Below, one piece after another: positions 34,231-34,640 of a DNA stretch of 34,640 bases. Position numbers and translations under genes: made by a program. The notes below the pieces were generated by a model. The model was given only the letters and a program-made list of their open reading frames with translations. It searched no databases and had not been told where the DNA came from. Numbering within the stretch: the stretch's first letter is position 1; every line of letters starts with the position of its first letter. The DNA is from Mariniphaga sp. (GTDB lineage Bacteria > Bacteroidota > Bacteroidia > Bacteroidales > Prolixibacteraceae), in NCBI GenBank assembly GCA_010906965.1, contig JAAFHB010000026.1:1-34640 (forward strand). The letters run 5' to 3'.

Positions 34231-34546
34231 AGCTTAACCAATTTTAGAAACTCAATATATGCTTTTCTAATATTAGGAAGGTCGTCATCTAATCGCTTAA
34301 CCCTGACTTTACGGCTGCTGAGTTTGGTATTTCCATTGTTATCTCTAAAGAGAATTTCTTTTATATCATCGAAAAGTAACTCAGCCCCATCATCATCCCT
34401 GAGATAGATTGGTACGCCACGTCGATCTTTGCCTACGTTTTCACCAATTGCCATAAAAACTTCGTAATCTTCTCCATTTACAGCAGCATCGCGTTCGGCA
34501 GAGGTTTTCTTTTGGAGGAAATAGAACAGAAGCTTGCACGCCAACC
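34227..34546 (-). pseudogene. N-6 DNA methyltransferase, C-terminal fragment only (MAD2/HsdM-like)
   Basis: Only the last 106 or so residues remain. They include AERDAAVNGEDYEVFMAIGE, NVGKDRRGVPIYLRDD and the closing DDDLPNIRKAYIEFLKL, which match the C-terminal end of N-6 adenine DNA methyltransferases of the HsdM type. The catalytic NPPY and SAM-binding regions would lie upstream and are lost beyond the IS junction at 34546/34547. The open frame runs into the IS end up to 34598, adding MVYFWSETLVYFWAEIN from IS sequence, so a hybrid peptide might be made but would have no methyltransferase activity. The stop overlaps the S-subunit start (ATGA). Confidence 0.75.
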
Positions 34547-34640
34547 TGTTTATTTCAGCCCAAAAGTATACCAGTGTTTCACTCCAAAAGTATACCATTT
34601 TTAATTAATAAAAAGGCAGTACTCTTGTGATCGGGGTACC
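34547..34640 (+). mobile_element. End of an IS21-like insertion sequence (right copy)
   Basis: The same 93 bases as 1-93 appear in inverted orientation, with one extra base at the window end (GGTACC). The TG terminus is at 34547 and the IS runs rightward off the window. Two copies of CCAAAAGTATACCA lie in direct order. Interrupted methyltransferase sequence begins at 34546 on the inner side. Both window ends therefore show the same end of the same IS facing inward. Confidence 0.65.

Noticed and set aside
32875..34546. A classical type I restriction-modification system
   Set aside because: S and methyltransferase pieces are present but no HsdR follows; instead the S gene is coupled to a kinase operon.
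1..34640. CRISPR arrays, tRNA and rRNA genes
   Set aside because: The only regular repeats are in-frame 12-base coding repeats and IS-end repeats. No tRNA cloverleaf or rRNA sequence was recognised.

Overview
The window reads as a piece of a Bacteroidota (probably Bacteroidales-type) integrative and conjugative element, or a related conjugative plasmid region, that carries a large phage-defence operon as cargo. The evidence is an RteC-family regulator, a Bacteroidetes-type tra operon (TraE, TraF, TraG, TraJ, TraK, TraM, TraN), a MobC-type coupling protein, a Bacteroides-type relaxase, and one good promoter of the Bacteroidetes form (TTTT-N19-TAttTTTG). I cannot name a species. Base composition shifts along the window: very AT-rich at 950-1578, richer in G+C across the tra genes, and lower again in the defence operon.

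Layout. (1) Both window ends (1-93 and 34547-34640) carry the same IS end in inverted orientation, beginning 5'-TG and holding internal direct repeats as IS21-family ends do. On the left it cuts an IS4-family transposase gene, and on the right it cuts a DNA methyltransferase gene. (2) 1579-4681: rteC-like regulator, small HTH protein, a protein with a tetrapeptide-repeat tract, and a DnaC-like ATPase. (3) 4758-6137: an AlbA_2/Schlafen-type ATP-binding regulator with its own promoter. (4) 6887-15980: tra operon for the type IV secretion machine, all on +. (5) 16056-21059: coupling protein, DUF4099/DUF3945-like protein, candidate oriT, relaxosome accessory protein and relaxase. No integrase, TraA/ParA, TraO, TraP or TraQ is visible, so the element is incomplete here. 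(6) 34598-21168, all on -: a tightly coupled operon in transcription order: methyltransferase C-terminal fragment, type I-like specificity (S) subunit, NERD/double-kinase/P-loop protein, unknown 518-aa protein, 1797-aa protein with a HerA-like ATPase and a probable PD-(D/E)XK core, and a PP2C phosphatase.

The defence operon most resembles the methylation-associated defence system (MADS; MAD2, MAD5, MAD6, MAD7, MAD8), with analogies to BREX/Pgl kinases. That name comes from memory of gene order and domain content, not from a search. The working picture is that the methyltransferase and S subunit mark self DNA, the kinase and phosphatase set the state of the system, and the large ATPase/nuclease-like protein is a candidate effector. 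Here the methyltransferase is broken at the window edge, so either the system is inactivated by the IS or the intact remainder lies beyond it.

Outside the genes, the most interesting structure is a duplicated upstream region of about 460-630 bp, before the HTH gene (2686-3145) and before the tra operon (6179-6805). It contains a dyad whose arms have changed in a compensating way between the two copies.
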